Below, piece by piece: positions 1-7,367 of a stretch of DNA of 28,288 nucleotides. The stretch lies in contig DATKYB010000145.1 in the NCBI GenBank assembly GCA_035528715.1, positions 1 to 28,288 of the forward strand, read 5' to 3'. The translations under genes and the position numbers were made by a program. This DNA comes from Nitrospinota bacterium (GTDB lineage Bacteria; JADFOP01; DATKYB01). A model generated the notes under the pieces. That model saw only the letters and a program-made list of their open reading frames with translations, was not told where the DNA came from and did not search any database. Each line of letters starts with the position of its first letter. Position 1 is the first letter of the stretch.

Positions 1-1
1 G

Positions 2-457
2 GGAAAACCTCTTGGAAAATCTTGTATTATACCAATAGATCAAAAACCTGGGATATTTGTAGCGGATATTGTTAGAGTTAGACCAAATATAAAAGAATTC
101 GATAGAGAATATCTTGTTTTTGCAATTAATTCATTCATAGCACAATTACAATTTTCAAGTTTAACAAAGGGAACAACTAGACCTAGGGTAAATTTAAAAC
201 AGATGAGAGAAATAAATATTCCAATAGCTCCTTTTGAGGAACAAAAGCACATTGTAGAAAAAATTAAAAAAATTCTAAGTTTTATTGATTCTATAGATAA
301 ATCCGTCCATTCTGCGATAGCCCATTCCGAAGAACTAACCCAATCTATTCTTGCCAAAGCATTCAGAGGTGAATTAGTCGAACAAGATCCAAATGATGAA
401 CCAGCCGCCATACTTTTAGAAAAGATTGCAAAAAAGAAGAGTACATCTTCAAAATAA
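2..457 (+). CDS. hsdS: Type I restriction-modification specificity subunit (HsdS), 3' part
   Basis: This is the C-terminal part of the DNA-sequence-recognising subunit of a type I restriction-modification complex; the gene begins before the window. The open frame runs from base 2 to a TAA at 455-457. It shows the end of the second target-recognition domain (GTTRPRVNLKQM, then INIPIAPFEEQKHIVEKI) and the distal conserved helix that packs against HsdM. It closes with ILAKAFRGELVEQDPNDEPA, which is typical of HsdS C-termini. An internal ATG at 203 would give 84 residues, but homology clearly starts upstream of it, so it is not the start. No hsdR or hsdM lies downstream, so they would have to be to the left. 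The gene ends 78 bp before a toxin-antitoxin pair. Family assignment is confident; the sequence recognised cannot be predicted. Confidence 0.9.
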   Translation, partial: GKPLGKSCIIPIDQKPGIFVADIVRVRPNIKEFDREYLVFAINSFIAQLQFSSLTKGTTRPRVNLKQMREINIPIAPFEEQKHIVEKIKKILSFIDSIDKSVHSAIAHSEELTQSILAKAFRGELVEQDPNDEPAAILLEKIAKKKSTSSK

Positions 458-462
458 TGTAA

Positions 463-505
463 GATTTTATAACATATACTTGACAGATTTTATGACATAT
501 GTTAT
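463..505. repeat. Direct and inverted repeat operator over the toxin-antitoxin promoter
   Basis: Two 15-bp direct repeats, GATTTTATAACATAT (463-477) and GATTTTATGACATAT (486-500), differ at one base and start 23 bp apart. Within the same stretch, ATAACATAT (469-477) and ATATGTTAT (497-505) form a perfect 9-bp inverted repeat. They flank the -35 box and run into the -10 box. This is the arrangement expected for autorepression by the XRE-type antitoxin encoded just downstream; that role is inferred. Confidence 0.65.
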
Positions 506-508
506 ATT
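480..508 (+). promoter_or_regulatory. Sigma-70-type promoter of the toxin-antitoxin operon
   Basis: TTGACA at 480-485 and TATATT at 503-508 are separated by 17 bp, a near-consensus sigma-70 promoter 27 bp before the antitoxin ATG. An AAGGAG ribosome-binding site lies at about 522-527. Confidence 0.7.
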
Positions 509-534
509 TATAATAACTTCAAAAGGAGTTAAAA

Positions 535-1329
535 ATGGTCACCTTTTATAATAAATTAGGTGCAAAAATTAAAACTCTAAGGGAACAAGTGGGATTTTCT
601 CAAGAGCGGTTGGCGGATTTGTTGAAAATCGGCAGAGCTTCTCTTTCCCTGATTGAGAATGGAGAACGAAAGATAACTGCTGAAGAGATAGCAAAGCTTT
701 CTAAGATATTTAATATTAGCTCAGATATTTTGCTCGACCTAAAAAGAGACATAAAGGTGGTCTTAGACAAAAAGGAAAAGGAGTTCGCTAAAACAAGACA
801 AGAAATACGTATTAGTGTTCCTCAGAAGAACTTGAAAAAGTTTAAAGAAGTTTTTCTATATATTCTTAATAAAGTTGGCTCAAAGCCAAACATAGGGGAA
901 TCAGTGTTGTATAAGCTTCTTTATTTTATCGATTTTAATTATTATGAAAAATATGAAGAACAATTGATAGGGGCAACATATATTAAGAATAATTACGGGC
1001 CTACCCCAAAAGAATTCATTAAGATAGTTGAAGACATGGTGAATAGAAAAGAACTGATGTGGATAGATGACAAATATTTTCAATATCCACAAAGAAAATG
1101 TCTGCCTTTAAAACAACCTGATTTGACCAAATTGAAAGCAAATGAAATAAAAATGATTGACGATGTCCTCGTAAAGCTCTCTGATATGAACGCAACGCAG
1201 ATAAGCGAATATTCACACAACGATGTTCCATGGTTGACTGCAGAAGACGGTGGAATAATAGATTACGAATCTGTTTTTTACCGAACTCCGATTTACTCTG
1301 TGAGATCATATGAAGAAGATATTCAATGA
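535..1329 (+). CDS. XRE helix-turn-helix / Panacea (DUF4065) antitoxin
   Basis: This is a two-domain antitoxin of 264 residues. Residues about 8-65 are an XRE-type helix-turn-helix (KIKTLREQVGFSQERLADLL, then SLSLIENGERKIT). After a charged linker, residues about 100-250 match the Panacea (DUF4065, formerly SocA-like) domain, with KLLYFIDF near 127-134 and GATYIKNNYGPTP at 146-158. Panacea domains are known to neutralise many unrelated toxins, and the fused HTH usually represses the operon. The last 20 bp overlap the RelE-like toxin gene in another frame, so the two are translationally coupled. The ATG has a good ribosome-binding site, and the promoter ahead carries matching repeats. Domain calls are confident; neutralisation of the downstream toxin is inferred from the arrangement. 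Confidence 0.85.
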   Translation: MVTFYNKLGAKIKTLREQVGFSQERLADLLKIGRASLSLIENGERKITAEEIAKLSKIFNISSDILLDLKRDIKVVLDKKEKEFAKTRQEIRISVPQKNLKKFKEVFLYILNKVGSKPNIGESVLYKLLYFIDFNYYEKYEEQLIGATYIKNNYGPTPKEFIKIVEDMVNRKELMWIDDKYFQYPQRKCLPLKQPDLTKLKANEIKMIDDVLVKLSDMNATQISEYSHNDVPWLTAEDGGIIDYESVFYRTPIYSVRSYEEDIQ

Positions 1330-1681
1330 AGTTAAATCCCTCCCTGAATTTGAAAAAGACCTAAAGAAACTCACCAAAAAATTTCGCACTCTCAAGGAAG
1401 ATTTAGAGATATTTATAGAAAAACAGCTTAATCTATTTCATAAATTAGATATAGATAATAAAGGTGTAGTTCAAATTTCAGACCTTGGGATAATATATCC
1501 TAAAGTTTATAAGGCACGAAAATTTGCGTGTAGGTTTTTGAAAGGAAAAGGTTCGGCAAGCGGGATTAGGGTAATATATGCATATTTTGAAAAAGAAGAT
1601 CGTATAGAACTTATGGAGATTTATTATAAAGGTGATAAAGAGAATGAGAATAGAGATAGAATATTGAAATATTATTCTTAA
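1310..1681 (+). CDS. RelE-like toxin of the Panacea toxin-antitoxin pair
   Basis: This 123-aa basic protein resembles RelE/ParE-superfamily mRNA-interferase toxins. It has an N-terminal helical segment (PEFEKDLKKLTKKFRTLKED). The C-terminal beta-sheet core contains KVYKARKFACRFLKGKGSAS, GIRVIYAYFEKEDRIELMEI and YYKGDKENENRDRI. The spread of Arg, Lys and Tyr side chains in the C-terminal half fits the family's ribosome-dependent RNase site, but no single catalytic residue can be assigned from sequence alone. It starts inside the antitoxin gene (20-bp overlap) and has no strong ribosome-binding site of its own, which supports coupled expression. It could be a relative that acts by another mechanism; toxicity is inferred. 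Confidence 0.8.
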   Translation: MKKIFNEVKSLPEFEKDLKKLTKKFRTLKEDLEIFIEKQLNLFHKLDIDNKGVVQISDLGIIYPKVYKARKFACRFLKGKGSASGIRVIYAYFEKEDRIELMEIYYKGDKENENRDRILKYYS

Positions 1682-1824
1682 TTTGCAGTAGAAAAAAGAG
1701 GATGAAAATGTCAAGGAAAGAAAAAGTAAATATTTTTTTATTTAAACCCACCAAATTTCCCCCATCAAGTTAGCTCCCCAGCTATTGACAAATTTGATGT
1801 TTTTTTGATTTCCCCTTTCGATTT

Positions 1825-1980
1825 TCAGGTGTTTGGCAAGCAAGCGAGGAATAAAGAAGGAACTGTTTGAAGCCGAAAGCAAGTTTGTTGCTTCTCGAAG
1901 CGAGCAAAGGCAAATACCGTTTAAGAAAATCGAGGGGGTGTCCTTTTTTCGTCTCTTTTTTGGACAAGCAAAAAAGGGAC
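1825..1980. repeat. Hairpin-rich non-coding element, candidate structured RNA or dispersed repeat
   Basis: Several inverted repeats are packed together. AAGCAA/TTGCTT (1877-1882 and 1888-1893) has a 5-nt loop. GCTTC/GAAGC (1890-1894 and 1897-1901) is an alternative stem. GTCTCTTTTTT/AAAAAAGGGAC (1951-1961 and 1970-1980) forms an 11-bp stem with one T/G mismatch around the loop GGACAAGC. Open frames occur on both strands across the same bases, which is common for mis-called non-coding repeats. The identity of the element is unknown. Confidence 0.35.
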
Positions 1981-2146
1981 AGATTAACACTACTCCTCTG
2001 TTCAAAATTTTGACAAATAATTAGATATTATGTCAATATTTTGACAATTATTGAGACCCTTCTCATCCACTCACATTTTTTCAATGTCAATATCTCTCTA
2101 TAAATCAATTGCTTAATTTTATTTTTCCATTTTTTTTGAATGGGTC

Positions 2147-2174
2147 TTGATTGGTATAAAAATTGCTCTATATT
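2147..2174 (+). promoter_or_regulatory. Probable sigma-70 promoter of the CBM48-glgC pair
   Basis: TTGATT (2147-2152) and TATATT (2169-2174) are separated by 16 bp, about 60 bp before the ATG at 2235. The gene also has a strong ribosome-binding site (GGAGG at about 2222-2226). Confidence 0.45.
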
Positions 2175-2234
2175 AGATAGTGGATACCTGACTCAAATAA
2201 ACATTTAAACATATTATAGAAGGAGGGAAGAGAG

Positions 2235-2546
2235 ATGAAGGTTAGAAAGGTGAAAGAGTCCATCAGGAAGTTAGGTAAAAAATCAGATGGGCGAATGGCA
2301 GAATTTAGCTTTTATGCTCCAGAGGCAACAGAGGTTTATCTTGCAGGTGAATTCAATAACTGGGATACACACGCACTTCCTATGAAGAAGAACAGGGATG
2401 GCACCTGGGAAAAAAGGATCAAACTATCTTCTGGCTGTCACGAATACAAACTGATTATGGATGGCTTTTGGGTTCAGGATATACCAGAAGCTAACGGCGT
2501 TCCCAATCCATTCGGTACACTAAATAACATTATTGTGGTTGAGTAG
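2235..2546 (+). CDS. Stand-alone CBM48 / AMPK-beta-type glycogen-binding protein
   Basis: This 103-residue protein consists almost entirely of one CBM48 (isoamylase N-terminal, AMPK-beta-like) beta-sandwich. Residues about 21-103 show the family pattern: EFSFYAPEATEVYLAGEF, FNNWD at 40-44, a Trp at 58 (DGTWEKRI), and YKLIMDGFWV at 71-80. The conserved tryptophans and lysine of this fold usually contact glucan chains. There is no catalytic domain, signal peptide or membrane segment. The first 20 residues are very basic. It lies 154 bp ahead of glgC on the same strand, so a role in glycogen binding or in steering a glycogen enzyme is likely. Fold confidence is high; the partner is unknown. Confidence 0.85.
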   Translation: MKVRKVKESIRKLGKKSDGRMAEFSFYAPEATEVYLAGEFNNWDTHALPMKKNRDGTWEKRIKLSSGCHEYKLIMDGFWVQDIPEANGVPNPFGTLNNIIVVE

Positions 2547-2700
2547 AGACCTCCCCATTTCCCACTCTCGTTACTTATAAGGTTTTATTGCCTCATTCTC
2601 CCTGATGATTTAACCAAAAGACTTCTTGCTATGTTTTTTAGCTTGTTATGGCGAAGCCATGATGCTTGCGTATTAACATTTATCGAAAGGGGGTGAAATC

Positions 2701-4008
2701 GTGCAGGCTTTAGTGATGATCATGGCAGGAGGGAAAGGGACAAGGCTTTATCCCTTAAGCAAGGAGAGATGCAAACCTACCATGCCTATTGGCGGCAGGT
2801 ACAGGCTCATCGATTTTGTCCTGAGCAATTTTACAAATTCTGGATTCTATCAAATTAAGGTATTAACCCAATTCATGTCAGACTCACTCAACCGACACAT
2901 CTTTCTGGGATGGAGAATGAGCAGTCAATTAGAACATTTTGTAGACATCGTCCCTCCCCAGATGCGTATGGGAGAGTCGTGGTATCTTGGAACAGCAGAT
3001 GCCATCTATCAAAATATCAACATTATAAAGAACGAGAATCCTGACTATATCTTTGTCTTTGGAGGGGATCACGTTTATAAAATGGATGTGAGGCAGATGC
3101 TGGATTATCATATCGAGAAGGGTGCTGATCTTACTATTTCTGCGGTACCCATTCCACTTCATAAGGCAAGTGAAATGGGAGTGATTGAGACTGACCCCTA
3201 CGGTCAAATAACAGGCTTCATTGAGAAACCCAAAAACCCCAAGCCAATGCATAAGAGGGAGGATATGGCCTTGGTCTCCATGGGGAATTATATCTTCAGC
3301 AAAGAAGTGCTTCTCGAAGTGCTTAACCGGGATCATATTTACGAAGATTCAGCTCATGATTTTGGTCACAATATTATACCCAAGATGATTGGAGAGTATC
3401 ATATCTATGCATACGATTTTACGAAAAACCACTGGTCTGGGATGGAAGAAAAGGAGCGGGGATACTGGTGTGATATAGGGACAATCGACGCATACTGGAA
3501 AACAAATATGGATCTTTGCAGCGTGACCCCAAGATTCAATCTGTATAATCAAAAGTGGCCGATAAGAACAGCTTCAAACCACAATCCACCATCGAAATTT
3601 GTCTTTGCCAATGAGCGAGAGAAAAGGGTTGGTCGGGCAACGGACAGCCTTGTCTCTGAAGGATGTATCATCAGTGGTGGATATGTTAATAGAAGCGTGC
3701 TTTCTCCAGGTGTCAGGATAAACAGTTATGCCTCTGTAACAGATTCTGTTTTGATGGAGGGTGTGAAAATTGGGAGATACTGTAAGATAAGAAAGGCTAT
3801 CATTGATAAGGATGTCAATATTCCCTCTCATACAATTATAGGATATGCCCCCGAATATGATAAAAAGCACTACCATGTAACCGAATCAGGGATAACAGTT
3901 GTTACCAAGAGAGTAGAGATCGAAGTAACCGAATCAGGGATAGCTGTTGTTACCAAGCAGGAAAAACCCATCCTTAGAATCAAAAAGTCTATACCCACTC
4001 CCAGATGA
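2701..4008 (+). CDS. glgC: Glucose-1-phosphate adenylyltransferase (ADP-glucose pyrophosphorylase)
   Basis: The enzyme makes ADP-glucose from ATP and glucose 1-phosphate, the committed step of bacterial glycogen synthesis. The protein has 435 residues, slightly longer than the usual 410-430. The nucleotidyltransferase signature GGKGTRL is at 10-16, GTADA at 97-101, GGDHVYKMD at 121-129 and the glucose-1-phosphate-site FIEKP at 173-177. The C-terminal left-handed beta-helix repeats follow from about 300. The start is GTG, with AAAGGGGGTG just upstream. The C-terminus carries an in-frame duplication: VTESGITVVTK is repeated as VTESGIAVVTK 16 residues later, because 33 bp at 3877-3909 recur at 3925-3957. 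The gene is probably co-transcribed with the CBM48 gene. No terminator is evident after it. Confidence 0.95.
   Translation: MQALVMIMAGGKGTRLYPLSKERCKPTMPIGGRYRLIDFVLSNFTNSGFYQIKVLTQFMSDSLNRHIFLGWRMSSQLEHFVDIVPPQMRMGESWYLGTADAIYQNINIIKNENPDYIFVFGGDHVYKMDVRQMLDYHIEKGADLTISAVPIPLHKASEMGVIETDPYGQITGFIEKPKNPKPMHKREDMALVSMGNYIFSKEVLLEVLNRDHIYEDSAHDFGHNIIPKMIGEYHIYAYDFTKNHWSGMEEKERGYWCDIGTIDAYWKTNMDLCSVTPRFNLYNQKWPIRTASNHNPPSKFVFANEREKRVGRATDSLVSEGCIISGGYVNRSVLSPGVRINSYASVTDSVLMEGVKIGRYCKIRKAIIDKDVNIPSHTIIGYAPEYDKKHYHVTESGITVVTKRVEIEVTESGIAVVTKQEKPILRIKKSIPTPR
3877..3957 (+). repeat. In-frame tandem duplication at the glgC 3' end
   Basis: Bases 3877-3909 and 3925-3957 match at 31 of 33 positions with a 48-bp period, so the reading frame is kept. 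The repeated peptide VTESGI(T/A)VVTK is the usual GlgC C-terminal motif. Confidence 0.85.
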
Positions 4009-4150
4009 ATACCTGAAGAAACCCTCTACCCCTAAGAGCCCCGTGTGTAAGGATTCAAATTCTTTTTTAATGATGTCATGAAATTGTGATAGAGAATATC
4101 ACGAACCCCCTTCAGATTTTTTTTTGAAATTTTTCCGCAAGGAAAAATCT

Positions 4151-4225
4151 TGGGGTGCCCTTCTTTGTTAGCTTTGCCTTCTAAAGAGAGGAAAGTTATA
4201 TCAACCACACCTAAAATCAAACCCT
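4151..4225. repeat. Dispersed repeat, copy 1
   Basis: These 75 bp match 13774-13847 along almost their whole length. Shared blocks include GGAAAGTTA and ACCTAAAATCAAACCCT. The similarity may extend left to about 4093 (GAATATC). The end of the block is shared with copies at 12874-12944 and 15250-15307. Confidence 0.7.
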
Positions 4226-4274
4226 GCTGGATGAATGAAAAAGTTTCTTTTTTTTCAAAAATTATTTTGATTTA

Positions 4275-4309
4275 AATGGATAATAATGGATAATAATGGA
4301 TAATAATGG
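4275..4309. repeat. Tandem repeat of TAATAATGGA, about 3.5 copies
   Basis: The 10-bp unit TAATAATGGA is repeated without error, with a partial copy at each end, about 50 bp ahead of the malic enzyme start. The period is close to one helical turn. Confidence 0.85.
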
Positions 4310-4360
4310 CATTATACTCATATCTTTAGAAAAAAAATTACTTTGTTCTGGAGAATAAAA

Positions 4361-6079
4361 ATGAGTTCTTATAAGATTTTAAAGGATAAAGAGGGAAACG
4401 ACGTTATCTATATTACTGAAAAGGGCATTCCTCTGCTGAAAAACCCTATACTCAATAAGGGAAGCGCCTTTTCAAGGGCGGAGAGGGAGAAATTTGAGCT
4501 TGCAGGATTTCTTCCTCCGTATATCTCCAACATGGAGGAACAGCTGTTAAGGGTAAAAGAAAATTACAAAAGGGAAAAGACCCCGATAACGAAATATATA
4601 GCTCTTCGGGCCTTACAGGACAGGAACGAAACCCTCTTTTACGCCTTTTTTAAAAGAAATCTAGAAAAGGTTATTCCGATCATATACACCCCGACTGTCG
4701 GGGATGCCTGCCGGCAGTACAGCCACATCTTCAGAAAAGAGAGGGGGTTTTGTATCACCCCGAATAATATCCACTGTATAGACAACATGTTTAAATATAT
4801 CCAGAGGAAGGACATCGAAATCATCGTTGCAACCGATAACGAGGGGATACTCGGTCTCGGAGACCTTGGTATCGGAGGAATGGGGATTCCCATAGGAAAA
4901 CTCTCCCTCTATGTGGCCGGAGCGGGCATTCATCCCTCTAAAACCCTTCCCGTAACCCTGGATGTGGGAACCAATAATCAGGAACTTTTGACTGATCCCC
5001 TCTATCTGGGGTCAAGACATGAAAGGCTTCGGGGAGATAAGTATTTTGAGTTTATCGACCTCTTTGTCGAAGGAGTAAAACGAAACTGCCCCAATGCCAT
5101 GATCCAGTGGGAGGATTTGAGCCGGCAGAACGCCTTTACCATCCTCAACCGCTATCGGGAAAAGATTCCTTCCTTTAACGACGACATTCAGGGAACAGGT
5201 GCTGTCATTCTCAGCGGCATTCTGGCTGCTCTGAAAATAAAAGGAGGAAGACTAACAGACCAGGTCTTTGTTCTTTACGGCGCCGGGGCCGGCGGCATAG
5301 GAATAGGAACACAGATACTCAACTCCCTTATGAAAGAGGGACATTCAGAAAAAGAAGCGGCTTATCGCATCTATGCCATGGATCCCTTCGGGCTGATAAC
5401 CAAAGAAAGAGCGGGACTGGAGGATTATAAAAAGCCTTTTGCAAAGGAGCAAGAAGTCATTTCGAATTGGACAATAAAAGATCCGACAAAAATAACATTA
5501 GATGAGGTTGTGAAAAATACGAGAGCAACCGTTCTCATTGGAACCTCCGGCGAGCCAGGGGCTTTCACAAAGGAAGTCATAGAGATAATGTCAAAGAACA
5601 CGATAAGACCCATTATCTTTGCCCTTTCCAATCCCACTTCAAAAACAGAGGCAGATCCTCAGGACATTTACAACTGGAGCAACGGAAAGGCCATTGTTGC
5701 CACGGGAAGCCCTTTTCCCAAAGTCAAATACGGTTCAAGATCCTTCAGGATCGGACAGGGGAACAATGTTTTTGTATTCCCAGGCATAGGGCTGGGAAGC
5801 ATCGTTTCAAAGGCAAAAGAAGTAACAGATGATATGATAACCTCTGCGGCATATGCTGTCTGCGATCAGGTATCGGAAAGAGACCTAAGGGATGGCTATG
5901 TCTATCCCCAGATGAAAAGGTTAAGAGAGATCTCAAAAATGGTGGCTTATAATGTAGCTAAAGAAGCGGTTAAGGGAAGAAATGCACCCTGGTTATCAGA
6001 AAAAGAGATGATGAAGATAATAGAAGACAAGATGTGGGAACCGAGATACCTCCCTTATACTGATAAAGAGATAACATGA
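4361..6079 (+). CDS. maeA: NAD-dependent malic enzyme, large (SfcA/MaeA) type
   Basis: This enzyme oxidatively decarboxylates malate to pyruvate and CO2. The 572-residue length fits the large, eukaryotic-like class rather than the 400-residue small class. The malic-enzyme signature YTPTVGDACRQYSHIF is present. The substrate- and metal-binding stretch EDLSRQNAFTILNRYR, with FNDDIQGTGAV, comes before the nucleotide-binding GAGAGGIGIG, and NVFVFPGIGLGSI lies near the C-terminus. I chose the ATG at 4361, with GGAG 7 nt upstream; an in-frame TTG at 4343 is less likely. It is a single gene with its own upstream region, oriented towards the carboxylate-uptake operon. It could serve as an exit from the C4-acid pool to pyruvate; that link is inferred. 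Confidence 0.93.
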   Translation: MSSYKILKDKEGNDVIYITEKGIPLLKNPILNKGSAFSRAEREKFELAGFLPPYISNMEEQLLRVKENYKREKTPITKYIALRALQDRNETLFYAFFKRNLEKVIPIIYTPTVGDACRQYSHIFRKERGFCITPNNIHCIDNMFKYIQRKDIEIIVATDNEGILGLGDLGIGGMGIPIGKLSLYVAGAGIHPSKTLPVTLDVGTNNQELLTDPLYLGSRHERLRGDKYFEFIDLFVEGVKRNCPNAMIQWEDLSRQNAFTILNRYREKIPSFNDDIQGTGAVILSGILAALKIKGGRLTDQVFVLYGAGAGGIGIGTQILNSLMKEGHSEKEAAYRIYAMDPFGLITKERAGLEDYKKPFAKEQEVISNWTIKDPTKITLDEVVKNTRATVLIGTSGEPGAFTKEVIEIMSKNTIRPIIFALSNPTSKTEADPQDIYNWSNGKAIVATGSPFPKVKYGSRSFRIGQGNNVFVFPGIGLGSIVSKAKEVTDDMITSAAYAVCDQVSERDLRDGYVYPQMKRLREISKMVAYNVAKEAVKGRNAPWLSEKEMMKIIEDKMWEPRYLPYTDKEIT

Positions 6080-6227
6080 GAAGAATTTCAAAAGAATTAT
6101 AATCATCTATCAATCCTTAGTTGCAAAACCTTTCCTGAATTATGTTTCTGTTGTCATCAACACTTTTTAGTTCTATACTATGAAGAGAGGTTCGTTTTAT
6201 CTCTCATCAGTTTATTGGTGAAAACCC

Positions 6228-7349
6228 ATGAACCAGCTTATCTGCAAGAAATGTAAGGCGACTTATTTAATGAATGATTCAAAGTGGAGATGCGACTGCG
6301 GTGCCCTTTTGAATATTGAATTTAAGCCAGTTTTTGATTTAGAGAAAATCAAAAAAAGAAAGCCAACCTTGTGGCGCTACAGAGAAGCAATTCCACTTGA
6401 GGATGATGCAAATATCGTCTCTTTTGATGAAGGTTTTACCCCTTTAGTTGAAATAGATTTTTATGGCCAATCTGTTTTCATTAAACAGGACCACCTCTTC
6501 CCAACCGGATCCTATAAGGACAGGGGTGCTTCGGTTCTGATAAGTAAGGTTAAAGAAATAGGGATAAGAAAGGTTGTTGAGGATTCCTCAGGTAATGCTG
6601 GTGCTGCAATCGCTGCTTACTGTGCAAGAGCGAAGATTGATTGTGAGATCTTTGTTCCAAAGGAGGTAACTCCTGGAAAGGTGGCACAAATACAACTTTA
6701 CGGCGCAAGGTTAAACAGGATTTCTGGAACGCGAGAGGATACAGCCCGAAGAGCCATAAAGGCAGCAGAAAAGAGCTACTATGCAAGCCATTCCTGGAAC
6801 CCCTTCTTCTTTCAGGGAACAAAGACATTTGCATTTGAGGTCTGTGAACAGCTTGACTGGAAATCCCCTGATACCATTATCTTGCCTGTGGGAAATGGGA
6901 CCCTCTTATTGGGAGCATACATTGGGTTTAATGAGCTTTTGAATGCTGGGATTGCTGATAAAATACCTAAAATCATTGCCGTTCAATCAGAAAATTGCGC
7001 CCCATTATACAGGGCTTTCAAAGAAAATTTAGAAGAGATTCCGAAAATAGATAAAAAAGATACCCTCGCTGAGGGAATCGCTGTGGCTGAGCCGATTAGA
7101 GGGAAACAGATCATTGAAGCGGTTAAAAAGACTAAAGGGGACTTTATTGTAGTTGATGATTCTGAAATCAAAGAGTCATTAAAAGAGGTTTGTAAAAAAG
7201 GATATTATATTGAACCTACCTCTGCTTCAACAACTGCAGGCATAGGAAAATACTTACAAGACTCAGATTCTGGTGAAATGATTGTTTCTGTATTTACAGG
7301 ACATGGATTAAAGACGACCGAAAAGATGTTGAAAATAGTGAATGAATGA
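6228..7349 (+). CDS. Threonine synthase-like PLP-dependent enzyme
   Basis: This is a fold-type II PLP enzyme of 373 residues, most like threonine synthase (O-phosphohomoserine to threonine). It begins with a small zinc ribbon (C6-x2-C9 and C22-x-C24). The PLP lysine is K97 in PTGSYKDRGA, SSGNAG is at 120-125, and a glycine-rich phosphate-binding loop (PVGNGTLLLG) follows. The C-terminus has GYYIEPTSASTTAGI. An N-terminal rubredoxin-like ribbon is common in bacterial and archaeal threonine synthases of this length. Related enzymes such as cysteate synthase or diaminopropionate/threonine lyases share the scaffold, so substrate is less certain than fold. No other threonine-pathway gene is nearby. 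It converges with tctB, leaving only 18 bp between the stop codons. Confidence 0.75.
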   Translation: MNQLICKKCKATYLMNDSKWRCDCGALLNIEFKPVFDLEKIKKRKPTLWRYREAIPLEDDANIVSFDEGFTPLVEIDFYGQSVFIKQDHLFPTGSYKDRGASVLISKVKEIGIRKVVEDSSGNAGAAIAAYCARAKIDCEIFVPKEVTPGKVAQIQLYGARLNRISGTREDTARRAIKAAEKSYYASHSWNPFFFQGTKTFAFEVCEQLDWKSPDTIILPVGNGTLLLGAYIGFNELLNAGIADKIPKIIAVQSENCAPLYRAFKENLEEIPKIDKKDTLAEGIAVAEPIRGKQIIEAVKKTKGDFIVVDDSEIKESLKEVCKKGYYIEPTSASTTAGIGKYLQDSDSGEMIVSVFTGHGLKTTEKMLKIVNE

Positions 7350-7367
7350 GTTTTTTCTCTTTACTGA

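Larger units (their letters stand above)
1682..2234. other. Gene-free stretch with a structured element and the CBM48 promoter
   Basis: No convincing gene lies here. Short open frames exist on both strands at about 1742-2024, but they overlap each other, lack ribosome-binding sites and match no family I recognise. The stretch holds a run of strong hairpins (about 1877-1980), a TGTCAATATTTTGACA palindrome at 2031-2046, and the probable promoter of the next gene near 2147-2174. Confidence 0.6.
4009..4360. other. Gene-free stretch with dispersed repeat copy, hairpin and tandem repeat
   Basis: There is no supported gene; a 62-codon minus-strand frame at 4032-4220 lies inside repeat DNA. The stretch contains a perfect hairpin, ATTTTTCC-GCAA-GGAAAAAT (4129-4148), a copy of the dispersed repeat (4151-4225) and 10-bp tandem repeats (4275-4309). 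A TATACT box at 4313-4318 could be the -10 of the malic enzyme gene, but no good -35 box is visible. Confidence 0.6.

Noticed and set aside
1742-2024. Short open frames on both strands (61-87 codons)
   Set aside because: They overlap each other on hairpin-rich DNA and have no ribosome-binding sites; treated as one non-coding element.
2648-2660. Hairpin ATGGC-GAA-GCCAT before glgC as a terminator or riboswitch
   Set aside because: Short stem, no T-run and no surrounding conserved riboswitch motif.
4032-4220. 62-codon minus-strand open frame after glgC
   Set aside because: Lies within hairpin and repeat DNA; no ribosome-binding site and no recognisable protein pattern.
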